From: Rhizobiales bacterium CCH10-E5
Lineage (GTDB): Bacteria; Pseudomonadota; Alphaproteobacteria; Rhizobiales; Beijerinckiaceae
Direction: 5' to 3'
Length of the DNA stretch: 26,463 nucleotides
NCBI GenBank assembly: GCA_001556125.1
Contig: LSIG01000076.1
Span: forward strand, 1-26,463
Positions 9,850 to 17,268 of this stretch are shown here, in pieces. The first letter of the stretch is position 1, and the number at the start of each line of letters is the position of its first letter. Both the position numbers and the translations under genes were made by a program. A model generated the notes under the pieces. That model was not told where the DNA came from and did not search any database. It saw only the letters and a list, made by a program, of their open reading frames with translations.

Positions 9850-10557
9850 ATGACGACCATCGGCCTAATCGGCGGGATGAGCTGGGAATCGACGGCTGTC
9901 TATTACCGGCTGCTCAACGAGGGCGTGCGGACGCGGCAGGGCGGGCTGCATTCGGCCGATATTTTGCTGCACTCGCTGGACTTCGCGCCGGTCGCTGAAA
10001 TGCAGGCGCAGGGCGACTGGGAGGGCGCGGGCGCCCTGCTGGCGGACAGCGCGCTGCGGCTGGAGCGGGCCGGGGCGGGGTGCATTGTTCTCTGCACCAA
10101 CACCATGCACAAGGTGGCTGACCGCATCACGGCGGCGACGCGCGTCCCCTTCCTGCACCTGGCCGACGTCACCGCCAAGGCGGTGAAGCGCCGGGGTGTC
10201 CGCCGGCCGCTGCTGCTGGCGACGCGCTTCACCATGGAGCAGCGCTTCTATCTCGGCCGGCTCGCCGCCTTCGGGATCGAGGCTATGGTGCCCGAGGAGG
10301 CGCAGCGGACCGAGGTTCACCGCGTCATCTATGAGGAGCTTTGCCGCGGCCGAATCGAGCCCGCTTCGAAGGCGCGTTATCTCGCGATCATCGCCGAGGC
10401 CGCAGGGCAGGGCGCCGATGGCGTCATCCTCGGCTGCACCGAGATCGGTCTTTTGATCGGGCAGGACGACCTCGACCTGCCGGTGTTCGACACCACCGCG
10501 CTCCATGTCGAGACCGCGCTCGATTTTGCCCTCGCTGCAGAGAGCCAGGCGGCATGA
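9850..10557 (+). CDS. aspartate/glutamate racemase family protein
   Basis: A 235-residue protein of the Asp/Glu racemase superfamily (YgeA-like). The N-terminal IGLIGGMSWEST motif is diagnostic. The two catalytic cysteines are Cys82 in LCTNTMHK and Cys196 in LGCTEIGLL, so both halves of the two-base racemization site are intact. The predicted reaction is cofactor-independent racemization of aspartate or a related amino acid in the cytoplasm; the substrate is not fixed by sequence. The ATG at 9850 follows a strong GGGGAGGG (9837-9844). It lies between ilvB and ilvN and overlaps the downstream GST-like gene by ATGA (10554-10557), so the two are translationally coupled. Why it sits in an ilv block is unclear. 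Confidence 0.9.
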   Translation: MTTIGLIGGMSWESTAVYYRLLNEGVRTRQGGLHSADILLHSLDFAPVAEMQAQGDWEGAGALLADSALRLERAGAGCIVLCTNTMHKVADRITAATRVPFLHLADVTAKAVKRRGVRRPLLLATRFTMEQRFYLGRLAAFGIEAMVPEEAQRTEVHRVIYEELCRGRIEPASKARYLAIIAEAAGQGADGVILGCTEIGLLIGQDDLDLPVFDTTALHVETALDFALAAESQAA

Positions 10558-11267
10558 AACTCGTCATCGCCAACAAGAACCACTCCTCCTGGTCGCTGCG
10601 GCCCTGGCTGCTGCTGACCGAGTTCGGCATCCCCTTCGAGGAGGTGCTGATCCCCTTCGGCCAGACCTTCGACGATCCCGACTGGAAGCGGGCGATCTCC
10701 GCCTTCACGCCGGCCGGCAAGGTGCCGGCGCTGATCGACGGCGAGATCCGGGTCTGGGAATCGCTGGCGATCCTGGATCATGTCGCCGACACCCGCCCCG
10801 ATCTGGCGATCTGGCCGCGCGACCCTGCGGCGAAGGCGATGGCGCGCTCGATCTCGGCGGAGATGCATGCCGGCTTCCAGGCCCTGCGCAGCGCCTGCCC
10901 GATGAACCTGGCCTGGGTTCATCCCCCGCGCGATCGCGGGCCGAAGGTCGCCGCCGATGTGGCGCGCATCGCCGCGATCTGGAACGAGGCGCGGGCGCGT
11001 TTCGGCGCGGGCGGGCCGTTCCTATTCGGCGCCTTCTCGGCGGCGGACGCCATGTTCGCGCCAGTCACGGCCCGCTTCACCGGCTACGGCATCCGTCCCG
11101 ACGACGTCTGCGGTGCCTATTGCGAAGCCGTTCAGGCCACGAAGGGTTATGTGTCCTGGCGGATGGCGGCCTTCGCCGAGCCCTGGATCATCGCCGAGGA
11201 CGAGGCCGACGAGCCCGTCATCACTGACCATCGTTCCTTTCTCAGCCGCAGCCGGGTCTCTCCATGA
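10554..11267 (+). CDS. glutathione S-transferase family protein
   Basis: A 237-residue GST-fold protein. The N-terminal thioredoxin-like domain reads MKLVIANKNHSSWSLRPWLL. A Ser in the SSWSLRPW segment sits where the GST catalytic Ser/Cys normally lies. FTPAGKVPALID carries the cis-proline, and the glutathione-binding ESLAILDH motif follows. The C-terminal helical domain (about 90-225) contains PFLFGAFSAADAMFAPV, the conserved N-capping box region. It may conjugate glutathione or reduce a small electrophile, but the substrate is unknown. It overlaps the racemase-like gene by ATGA at its start and ilvN by ATGA at its stop, so it is coupled on both sides. Confidence 0.92.
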   Translation: MKLVIANKNHSSWSLRPWLLLTEFGIPFEEVLIPFGQTFDDPDWKRAISAFTPAGKVPALIDGEIRVWESLAILDHVADTRPDLAIWPRDPAAKAMARSISAEMHAGFQALRSACPMNLAWVHPPRDRGPKVAADVARIAAIWNEARARFGAGGPFLFGAFSAADAMFAPVTARFTGYGIRPDDVCGAYCEAVQATKGYVSWRMAAFAEPWIIAEDEADEPVITDHRSFLSRSRVSP

Positions 11268-11803
11268 ACACGTCGTCGCATTACCCCAACGCCCCCATTG
11301 CTCAGCCGATCGCCCGGCACACCCTGGCCGTGATCGTCGACAACGAGCCGGGCGTGCTGGCGCGGATCGCTGGGCTGTTTTCGGGCCGCGGCTACAACAT
11401 CGAGAGCCTGACGGTTTCCGAGACCGAGCACGAGAAGCATCTCTCGCGCATCACCGTCGTCACCTCCGGGACCGCGGCCGTGATCGACCAGATCAAGGCC
11501 CATCTCGACCGGCTCGTGCCCGTGCATCGGGTCGTCGACCTGACGCTCCAGGGCGAGGCACTCGAACGCGAGCTGGCGCTGGTCAAGGTTGTCGGCAAGG
11601 GCGAGCACCGCGTCGAGGCGATGCGGCTGGCGGCGGCCTTCGGGGCGCGCACGCTCGACGCCTCGCTGACCTCCTTCGTCTTCGAGCTGACCGGCACGAC
11701 CGAGGAGATCGAGCGCTTCATCAAGCTGATGACCGCGGTGGGGCTGACCGAGGTCTCCCGCACCGGCATCGCCGCGATGAGCCGCGGCCCCGAGGCGATG
11801 TAG
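11264..11803 (+). CDS. ilvN: acetolactate synthase small, regulatory subunit
   Basis: The 179-residue subunit has an N-terminal ACT domain (HTLAVIVDNEPGVLARIAGLFSGRGYNIESLTV, about residues 19-95). A C-terminal ALS regulatory domain follows (about 97-170, ending VGLTEVSRTGIAAM). It activates the IlvB catalytic subunit and confers feedback inhibition by valine or other end products through the ACT domain. The length suits the longer small-subunit type (ilvN/ilvH naming varies). The start overlaps the GST-like stop (ATGA, 11264-11267). Its synthesis therefore seems tied to the racemase-GST pair rather than directly to ilvB, unlike the usual adjacent ilvB-ilvN arrangement. Confidence 0.95.
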   Translation: MNTSSHYPNAPIAQPIARHTLAVIVDNEPGVLARIAGLFSGRGYNIESLTVSETEHEKHLSRITVVTSGTAAVIDQIKAHLDRLVPVHRVVDLTLQGEALERELALVKVVGKGEHRVEAMRLAAAFGARTLDASLTSFVFELTGTTEEIERFIKLMTAVGLTEVSRTGIAAMSRGPEAM

Positions 11804-11842
11804 GATGCGCCCTGACCCGTCGGGCTTCGGTTTGGCCGGATC

Positions 11843-12055
11843 ATGACCCTCGAACAATTCTCGCTCGGGCTCGGCCTCGCCGGCCTCGGATGCTTCCTCT
11901 GGCCGATCCTGCAGCGCCTGCGGGGCGCCGCGCCCGCCGAGGCTCCGGCCAGCGGCTCCAGCCTGCGTTCGCCGCTCTGGTGGGCGGGCTTCGTGCTGAC
12001 GGCGGCGGCAATCTTCCTGCAGCGGATCGCGAGCCAGCAGGCGGGCGGAGGCTAG
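11843..12055 (+). CDS. hypothetical small membrane protein
   Basis: A 70-residue ORF with two hydrophobic segments (about 6-25, FSLGLGLAGLGCFLWPILQ; and 45-61, PLWWAGFVLTAAAIFLQ). A short Ala/Pro/Ser-rich loop separates them. I recognise no family. It starts 39 bp after the ilvN stop in the same orientation, and the ribosome site is weak (a GGCCGGA stretch). The membrane-protein composition is clear and no better ORF competes, so it is probably real. No function can be assigned. Confidence 0.6.
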   Translation: MTLEQFSLGLGLAGLGCFLWPILQRLRGAAPAEAPASGSSLRSPLWWAGFVLTAAAIFLQRIASQQAGGG

Positions 12056-12090
12056 GCCGGGCGAGCGCCCGCACCGTCCGGCGATGCCGC

Positions 12091-12119
12091 TTGCGCGCAG
12101 ATGAGGGCTGCGCTAGAGA
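12091..12119 (+). promoter_or_regulatory. predicted tetR promoter
   Basis: TTGCGC (12091-12096) and TAGAGA (12114-12119) are spaced by 17 nt, resembling the ilvB promoter at 7747-7775. The expected start site near 12125 falls on the palindrome at 12125-12144, which would suit repression by the encoded regulator. Confidence 0.45.
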
Positions 12120-12124
12120 GCCGA

Positions 12125-12144
12125 ACCGTAACGTACGGTACGGT
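12125..12144. promoter_or_regulatory. palindromic candidate operator for the TetR regulator
   Basis: ACCGTA (12125-12130) and TACGGT (12134-12139) form a perfect inverted repeat around ACG. A second overlapping palindrome, CGTAC-G-GTACG, spans 12132-12142, and the ACGGT half repeats at 12140-12144. It lies 23 bp before the tetR start, at the predicted transcription start. Such a site is typical for autoregulation by a dimeric TetR-type repressor; binding is inferred. Confidence 0.6.
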
Positions 12145-12167
12145 CTTTCACTGGTCTTCCACAGCGC

Positions 12168-12836
12168 ATGACGACGACGCCCTCCCTGCCAGAGACGGAC
12201 GAGCCTACGGCCCGGCAGCAGGCCGTGCTCGATGCCGTTCTGTCGCTGATGGTGGAGGAGGGGGACCAGCTCACCATGACGGCCGTCGCACGCCGCGCGA
12301 GCTGCTCGAAGGAAACGCTCTACAAATGGTTTGGCGATCGTGACGGCCTGCTGACCGCGACGGTGCGCTGGCAGGCGGCGCGGGTGAGGGCCGGCCGCTA
12401 CGACCGGCCGACACTGGACATCGCGACGCTGCGCGACAGCCTCAAGGGTTTCGCCGCGACCTGGCTGACCGTGATTTCGAGCCCGACCTCGATTGCGCTG
12501 AACCGGCTGGCGATCGGCCATGCGGCCTCGCGCAAGAGCAATCTCGGCGGCATCGTGCTGGCCAATGGCCGCTTCGCCATCGGCGAGCGGCTGCGGCCGG
12601 TGCTGGAGGCGGGCCGGGAGGCCGGGCTCCTGGTGTTCGACGACTCCGAAACGGCCTTCCGCAGCTTCTTCGGCCTCGTCGGCCGCGACGTGCAGATCCG
12701 GCTGCTGCTGGGCGATACGCTGACGCTCTCGCGCGACGAGATCGAGCGCGACGCCGCGCGCGCCACCGACCAGTTCCTCACCCTCTACGGCGGGCGGGTC
12801 CCGCCGCAGGGGTCCGAAGAAACCACCCGATCCTGA
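12168..12836 (+). CDS. TetR/AcrR family transcriptional regulator
   Basis: The 222-residue regulator has an N-terminal helix-turn-helix (about residues 17-65): VLDAVLSLMVEEG, LTMTAVARRASCSKETLYKWFG, then DRDGLL, the typical TetR DNA-binding sequence. The C-terminal domain (about 85-215) is helical and probably binds a ligand or forms the dimer. A palindrome at 12125-12144 overlaps its predicted promoter and suggests autoregulation. It ends 27 bp before ilvC in the same direction, so it is probably transcribed with ilvC or controls it. No direct evidence of the ligand or target set is visible. Confidence 0.9.
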   Translation: MTTTPSLPETDEPTARQQAVLDAVLSLMVEEGDQLTMTAVARRASCSKETLYKWFGDRDGLLTATVRWQAARVRAGRYDRPTLDIATLRDSLKGFAATWLTVISSPTSIALNRLAIGHAASRKSNLGGIVLANGRFAIGERLRPVLEAGREAGLLVFDDSETAFRSFFGLVGRDVQIRLLLGDTLTLSRDEIERDAARATDQFLTLYGGRVPPQGSEETTRS

Positions 12837-13883
<1,047 letters not shown>

Positions 13884-13956
13884 GACGCCGATTCAGGCGG
13901 CTGGCGCAGCGATTCAGGATCGCCCGCCAAGTCGCTGATTCATCGACGTTTGTATG

Positions 13957-13985
13957 GGCGGGTGCAGGGATGCGCCCGCCTTTTT
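13957..13985 (+). terminator. intrinsic terminator after ilvC
   Basis: A 10-bp stem pairs GGCGGGTGCA (13957-13966) with TGCGCCCGCC (13971-13980), with one T-G wobble and a GGGA loop. It is followed by TTTTT (13981-13985). It lies 73 bp past the ilvC stop and separates the ilv block from the small-protein cluster. Confidence 0.9.
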
Positions 13986-14018
13986 CATGGGCGGGAGCGG
14001 CCGTTCCTGCCGCCTTCC

Positions 14019-14043
14019 GGAACCGAGAGGTTAACGGCGCGTT
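14019..14043 (+). promoter_or_regulatory. EcfG-type general stress promoter
   Basis: GGAAC (14019-14023) and CGTT (14040-14043) are separated by exactly 16 nt. This matches the established alphaproteobacterial sigma-EcfG consensus GGAAC-N16/17-CGTT. It lies downstream of the ilvC terminator and 33 bp before the first of three small membrane-protein genes, all on the same strand. Confidence 0.8.
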
Positions 14044-14075
14044 CTGTCCTGCGAACGAACAGGCGGGAGCGGGCG

Positions 14076-14252
14076 ATGATGGGCCATCACGAGACAGCCG
14101 AGCAGCGGACACGGCAGGACAGCCGGCAGGATCGTCGCGCTCGGGTCGCTGAAGCCGAAGGCGGCGATGACTGGCCGCTCATGAGTGGCCTTCTCGGCGG
14201 GCTGTTCCTGGCGGTCCTGTTCAACACTTTCATCGCCCTGATCCCGGGCTGA
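14076..14252 (+). CDS. small single-pass membrane protein (58 aa)
   Basis: A 58-residue protein with a strongly charged N-terminal half (about residues 3-32: HHETAEQRTRQDSRQDRRAR, then Glu/Asp) and one C-terminal hydrophobic segment (LMSGLLGGLFLAVLFNTFIALIP). No family is recognised. The ATG at 14076 has GGGAG at 14065-14069, six bases upstream, and lies just downstream of the EcfG-type promoter. An upstream in-frame start at 13950 would include the ilvC terminator and precede the promoter, so it is rejected. It is the first gene of an apparent three-gene cluster of tiny membrane proteins. Expression under general stress is inferred from the promoter; function is unknown. Confidence 0.72.
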   Translation: MMGHHETAEQRTRQDSRQDRRARVAEAEGGDDWPLMSGLLGGLFLAVLFNTFIALIPG

Positions 14253-14275
14253 GCCACGAGCCGAGGAGAGCCGCC

Positions 14276-14509
14276 ATGACCCATCTCAACAATGATGCCG
14301 AACAGCGCGCGCAGGCTCAGAGCGACAGCCGGCCGGGCGGCGCACCCGTTCCGCCGATGCGCGCCGATGATCACACCAATGCCAGCCCGGCCGTCGAGAC
14401 GCCTGTCGAGGCCCGGCAGGGCTTCAAGGGTGTGCCGGTCCTGATGGTGCTGATCGGCGGTCTGGTGCTCGCCGTGATTGCCTGGATGGTGGTCGAAATG
14501 GTGGCGTGA
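14276..14509 (+). CDS. small single-pass membrane protein (77 aa)
   Basis: A 77-residue protein. Residues 1-50 are hydrophilic, low in order-promoting residues and rich in Ala, Pro, Asp, Asn and Gln (MTHLNNDAEQRAQAQ, then PPMRADDHTNASP). Residues about 52-76 form one membrane helix (VPVLMVLIGGLVLAVIAWMVVEMV). No family is recognised. A good GAGGAG lies at 14263-14268, seven bases before the ATG, and the gene starts 23 bp after the preceding small gene. The shared architecture of a polar N-terminus with a C-terminal anchor suggests related roles, perhaps at the inner membrane under stress. That is inference from context only. Confidence 0.75.
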   Translation: MTHLNNDAEQRAQAQSDSRPGGAPVPPMRADDHTNASPAVETPVEARQGFKGVPVLMVLIGGLVLAVIAWMVVEMVA

Positions 14510-14528
14510 CGGATCTTCGCGCCCGATC

Positions 14529-14544
14529 GGCGCCCATGGGCGCC
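14529..14544. repeat. 16-bp perfect palindrome between small genes
   Basis: GGCGCCCATGGGCGCC is a perfect 16-bp palindrome in the 66-bp gap between the 77-aa and 32-aa genes. It can form a 6-bp stem with a CATG loop. No T-run follows, so it is not a standard terminator. It could be a protein-binding site or an mRNA hairpin that tunes the last gene. Confidence 0.6.
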
Positions 14545-14575
14545 ATGTTTCGGTTGAGCGTTTCAGGAAGTTGCG

Positions 14576-14674
14576 ATGACGATCTCGCGGATGATTCACA
14601 GCCCGGTCGTGGCGGGCGCAGGACTGATTGCCTCTCTCGCCCTGCTCGTCGCCGTCGTGTTCGGGCTCGCCTGA
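14576..14674 (+). CDS. very small membrane peptide (32 aa)
   Basis: A 32-codon ORF: MTISRMIHSP followed by a 22-residue hydrophobic stretch (VVAGAGLIASLALLVAVVFG), ending in LA-stop at 14672-14674. AGGAAG at 14565-14570 is a strong ribosome site five bases upstream, and that is the main support for its being real. It follows the two other small membrane-protein genes in the same direction and ends 8 bp before the convergent DedA-family stop. No family is recognised. It is short enough to be missed by standard gene finders. It could be a small regulatory membrane peptide of the same unit. Confidence 0.6.
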   Translation: MTISRMIHSPVVAGAGLIASLALLVAVVFGLA

Positions 14675-14682
14675 CGGCGCGA

Positions 14683-15225
14683 TCAGCGGACGAAAAGCGT
14701 GCCCTGCTTCGCCATCTCAGCGAGCGTGCCGCCGCCATAGATCAGGCTGAAGCCCCAGGCCAGCGAGGCCAGCCAGTTGGCGATCTGGAAAGGCCAGAAC
14801 GGCATTTTCACGATGCCGGCGACGATCGCGACGACAGCCCGCAGCGGGCCGAAGAAATGGCCGATCAGGATGCTGGCGACGCCCCATTTTTCGAAAAAGG
14901 CATGTCCACGCTCGAGCATCTGCGGATTGTCGCGGAAGGGCCAGTAGTCGTCGACGCGCGGCCCCAGAACCAGGCCGGCCCAGTAGGATATCCAGAAGCC
15001 GAAACCTGCGCCGGCCGAGGCCGCGAGCGCGAGAGGGGCGAGGTTCAAACCGGAGACCCCGGCCACCGCGCCAAAGGCCGTGAAGAACACCGTCGCCGGC
15101 ACCAGCCAGGACAGGATCGCGACGCATTCGCAAAACGCGATCAGGAAGACGATCGGGATCGCCCATTCCTGGTTGGCGCGCATGAACTCGACGAGCGTCT
15201 GCATCCAGAGTTCGAGCTGAGCCAT
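14683..15225 (-). CDS. DedA/VTT-family membrane protein
   Basis: A 180-residue integral membrane protein with several hydrophobic segments. Family hallmarks are the N-terminal half ECVAILSWLVPATVFFTAFGA and the C-terminal block GHFFGPLRAVVAIVAGIVKMPFWPF, which corresponds to the DedA GRFxPxxRxxxPxxAG motif. The first Arg of that motif is replaced by His. DedA proteins are linked to recycling of undecaprenyl phosphate and other lipid translocation and to membrane-potential maintenance; the specific cargo here is not evident. The ATG at 15225 is chosen because the membrane part begins soon after; longer in-frame starts add an Arg/Pro-rich stretch without family features. It converges on the 32-aa peptide gene and diverges from the ABC importer genes. 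Confidence 0.85.
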   Translation of the reverse strand: MAQLELWMQTLVEFMRANQEWAIPIVFLIAFCECVAILSWLVPATVFFTAFGAVAGVSGLNLAPLALAASAGAGFGFWISYWAGLVLGPRVDDYWPFRDNPQMLERGHAFFEKWGVASILIGHFFGPLRAVVAIVAGIVKMPFWPFQIANWLASLAWGFSLIYGGGTLAEMAKQGTLFVR

Positions 15226-15328
15226 TCCTGATCCGGATCGCGTGTGAGGGCGCGCGCTTATGGCCGTCCGCGCGACATGATGCAACCATCGTCGCAGCCC
15301 CATCGGCTGCAGACTCCGCCATGGTGGT

Positions 15329-15356
15329 TTGCCTTCCCGGACCGATCGCCTAATCT
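15329..15356 (+). promoter_or_regulatory. weak candidate promoter of the ABC importer
   Basis: TTGCCT (15329-15334) and TAATCT (15351-15356) are separated by 16 nt in the 203-bp divergent region between the DedA-family gene and the ATPase gene. The match is moderate and is offered only as a candidate. I see nothing else distinctive in this gap. Confidence 0.3.
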
Positions 15357-15428
15357 CCCCGTCAACAGTGCCGATAGGCTTCGGCCGGCGCCGCAAGAGC
15401 GCCCGATATCGACGAGGAAACGGACTGC

Positions 15429-16316
15429 ATGGAGCTCGCCAATCGCCCGCATCTGGATGCGGGACAGGACTTGTCGTCGCCACAGGCCGGTACGCCGCCG
15501 GCCGTCAAGCTCGGCGGCCTGGACATCACGTTTCATCTTGAAGGCGGCAGCCGCTATCAGGCGGTCACCGGCATTGACCTGTCCGTGGCGGCGGGCGAGT
15601 TCGTTTCCGTTGTCGGCCCCACGGGTTGCGGGAAGTCGACGCTGCTGAACGCGGCTGCGGGGCTACTGACACCGTCTGCAGGGACCGTCACCATCTTCGG
15701 TTTGCCGCTCTCGGGGCTGAACCGCCGGGCCGGCTATCTCTTCCAGGCCGATGCGCTGATGCCGTGGAAGACGGCGCTCGACAACGTCAAGGTCGCGCTC
15801 GAGCCGATGGGCGTGTCTGACGCCGAGGCGGACCGGCGCGCGCGCGACTGGCTGGCGCGGGTGGGCCTGCGCGCCTTCGTCGACCGCTACCCGCACATGC
15901 TCTCGGGCGGGCAGCGTAAGCGCGTGGCGCTGGCGCAGATGCTGATCCGCGATCCCGAGATCCTGCTGATGGATGAACCCTTCGGGCCGCTCGACGCGCA
16001 GACCCGGCAGATCATGGGCAATCTCCTGCTCGATCTCTGGTCGCGCGACCGCAAGGCGCTGATTTTCGTGACCCATGATCTGGAGGAGGCGATCGCGCTG
16101 TCCGACCGCGTCGTGGTGATGTCGGCCGGGCCCGCCGCGGGCATCGTCGCCGATTACCGCGTCCCGCTGCCGCGCCCGCGCGACATCGCCGAGATCAGGC
16201 TGGAAAAGGCCTTTCACGAGATCCATCGCGACATCTGGGCGTCGCTGCGCGTCGAGGTGCAGAAGGCCTATGCGATGGGCGAGGGCAAGGAACTGGTCGG
16301 GGGAGCCGGAGCATGA
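15429..16316 (+). CDS. ABC transporter ATP-binding protein, NitT/TauT (SsuB-like) type
   Basis: The 295-residue ATPase has Walker A GPTGCGKST (63-71), the Q-loop in LFQADALMPW (Gln106), the signature LSGGQRKR (158-165), Walker B ILLMDEP (178-184) and the H-loop His216 in VTHDLEEA. FQ..ALMPW followed by TALDNV is typical of nitrate/sulfonate/taurine-type importers. An extra 25-residue N-terminal extension precedes the core. It powers import through the adjacent permease. GAGGAAA at 15414-15420 supports the start. Its stop overlaps the permease start by ATGA (16313-16316), so the two are coupled. The substrate is not deducible. Confidence 0.93.
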   Translation: MELANRPHLDAGQDLSSPQAGTPPAVKLGGLDITFHLEGGSRYQAVTGIDLSVAAGEFVSVVGPTGCGKSTLLNAAAGLLTPSAGTVTIFGLPLSGLNRRAGYLFQADALMPWKTALDNVKVALEPMGVSDAEADRRARDWLARVGLRAFVDRYPHMLSGGQRKRVALAQMLIRDPEILLMDEPFGPLDAQTRQIMGNLLLDLWSRDRKALIFVTHDLEEAIALSDRVVVMSAGPAAGIVADYRVPLPRPRDIAEIRLEKAFHEIHRDIWASLRVEVQKAYAMGEGKELVGGAGA

Positions 16317-17101
16317 AACGCGCGAAGCTCCTGTTCCTGCAGGCGCTGGTGATGGTCGTCTTCCTGGCGGTCTGGCACCTCGTCACCACGACCAGCCTGT
16401 TCGGCGACGTCAAGACGACGCAGTTCTTCTTCTCGACGCCGGGCGCCGTGCTGTCGCGGACCTGGACGCAGCTCACCGGAGGCGAGATCTACTGGCATCT
16501 CGGCATCACCCTGACCGAGACGGTGCTGGCCTTCGTCATCGGCTCGGCGGCCGGCATCCTGTTCGGTTTCACCTTCGCCCGCAACGAGCTGCTGGCGGCG
16601 GTGTTCGACCCCTATATCAAGGCCGCCAACGCCCTGCCGCGCGTCGTGCTGGCGCCGATCTTCGCGCTCTGGTTCGGCCTGGGCATCTGGTCGAAGGTGG
16701 CGCTCGGCTTCACGCTCGTCTTCTTCATCGTCTTCTTCAACGTCTATCAGGGCGTGCGCGAGGTCTCGCCGACGGTTCTGGCGAATGCCCGGATGCTCGG
16801 CATGAACGAGCGCCAGCTCTTCCGGCATGTCTACTGGCCCTCGGCGCTGACCTGGATGTTCTCCTCGCTCCACACCTCGGTCGGCTTCGCGCTGGTCGGT
16901 GCCGTGGTCGGCGAATATCTCGGCTCCTCGGCCGGCCTCGGCTACAAGATCCACGAAGCCGAGAGCGTCTTCGACGTCACCGGCGTGTTCTCAGGGATGC
17001 TGATCCTGGCGATGTTCGTGATCGCGATCGATTCCGTGGTGACGATGGTGGAGAAGCGGCTGCTCGTGTGGCGGCCGGGGCAGAGTTCGACGACGGTGTG
17101 A
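16313..17101 (+). CDS. ABC transporter permease, NitT/TauT (SsuC-like) type
   Basis: A 262-residue inner-membrane permease with an N-terminal membrane helix (LLFLQALVMVVFLAVWHLV) and about six segments in all. The cytoplasmic coupling (EAA) loop appears as ANARMLGMNERQLFRHVYWPSALTW, near residues 160-184. The pattern PRVVLAPIFALWFGLGIWSKV matches the SsuC/TauC/NrtB permease group. It forms the pore with the ATPase encoded just upstream. The gene ends 13 bp before a palindromic repeat (17114-17178) that separates it from the binding-protein gene. Confidence 0.92.
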   Translation: MKRAKLLFLQALVMVVFLAVWHLVTTTSLFGDVKTTQFFFSTPGAVLSRTWTQLTGGEIYWHLGITLTETVLAFVIGSAAGILFGFTFARNELLAAVFDPYIKAANALPRVVLAPIFALWFGLGIWSKVALGFTLVFFIVFFNVYQGVREVSPTVLANARMLGMNERQLFRHVYWPSALTWMFSSLHTSVGFALVGAVVGEYLGSSAGLGYKIHEAESVFDVTGVFSGMLILAMFVIAIDSVVTMVEKRLLVWRPGQSSTTV

Positions 17102-17113
17102 GGCTGAAGCCGC

Positions 17114-17178
17114 GTCATGCTCGGGCGCAGACCCGAGCATCTCTCCCTGGAGATTCTCGGTCTGCGCCCGAGAATGAC
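17114..17178. repeat. dispersed palindromic repeat, copy B
   Basis: GTCATGCTCGGG opens two adjacent hairpins. The first is ATGCTCGGG / CCCGAGCAT (17118-17140). The second is ATTCTCGG / CCGAGAAT (17153-17175). The whole element ends in TGAC, the inverse of its start. It lies between permease and binding-protein genes of one importer, 13 bp after the permease stop. It is the most symmetric of the three copies in the window. Confidence 0.85.
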
Positions 17179-17185
17179 GCCGTTC

Positions 17186-17215
17186 TTGCCCGTCGGGCCC
17201 GACCCCGCCTATCCT
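17186..17215 (+). promoter_or_regulatory. candidate promoter of the binding-protein gene
   Basis: TTGCCC (17186-17191) and TATCCT (17210-17215) are spaced by 18 nt. They sit directly after palindromic repeat copy B and 54 bp before the binding-protein start. A separate promoter would allow the binding protein to be made in excess of the membrane parts. The match is moderate. Confidence 0.4.
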
Positions 17216-17268
17216 CGCTCTCAACGCGTCCGAAAGAGGCGCCCATCAGCTCAACCGGAGGAACACCC

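Noticed and set aside
13950..14075. Upstream start for the 58-aa small protein, giving 100 residues
   Set aside because: It would begin inside the ilvC terminator and upstream of the EcfG-type promoter. A good ribosome site supports the ATG at 14076.
16270..17268. Upstream extension of the binding-protein reading frame across the permease gene
   Set aside because: The extension is out of frame with a well-supported permease. The binding protein has a clear signal peptide and GGAGG ribosome site at 17257-17261.
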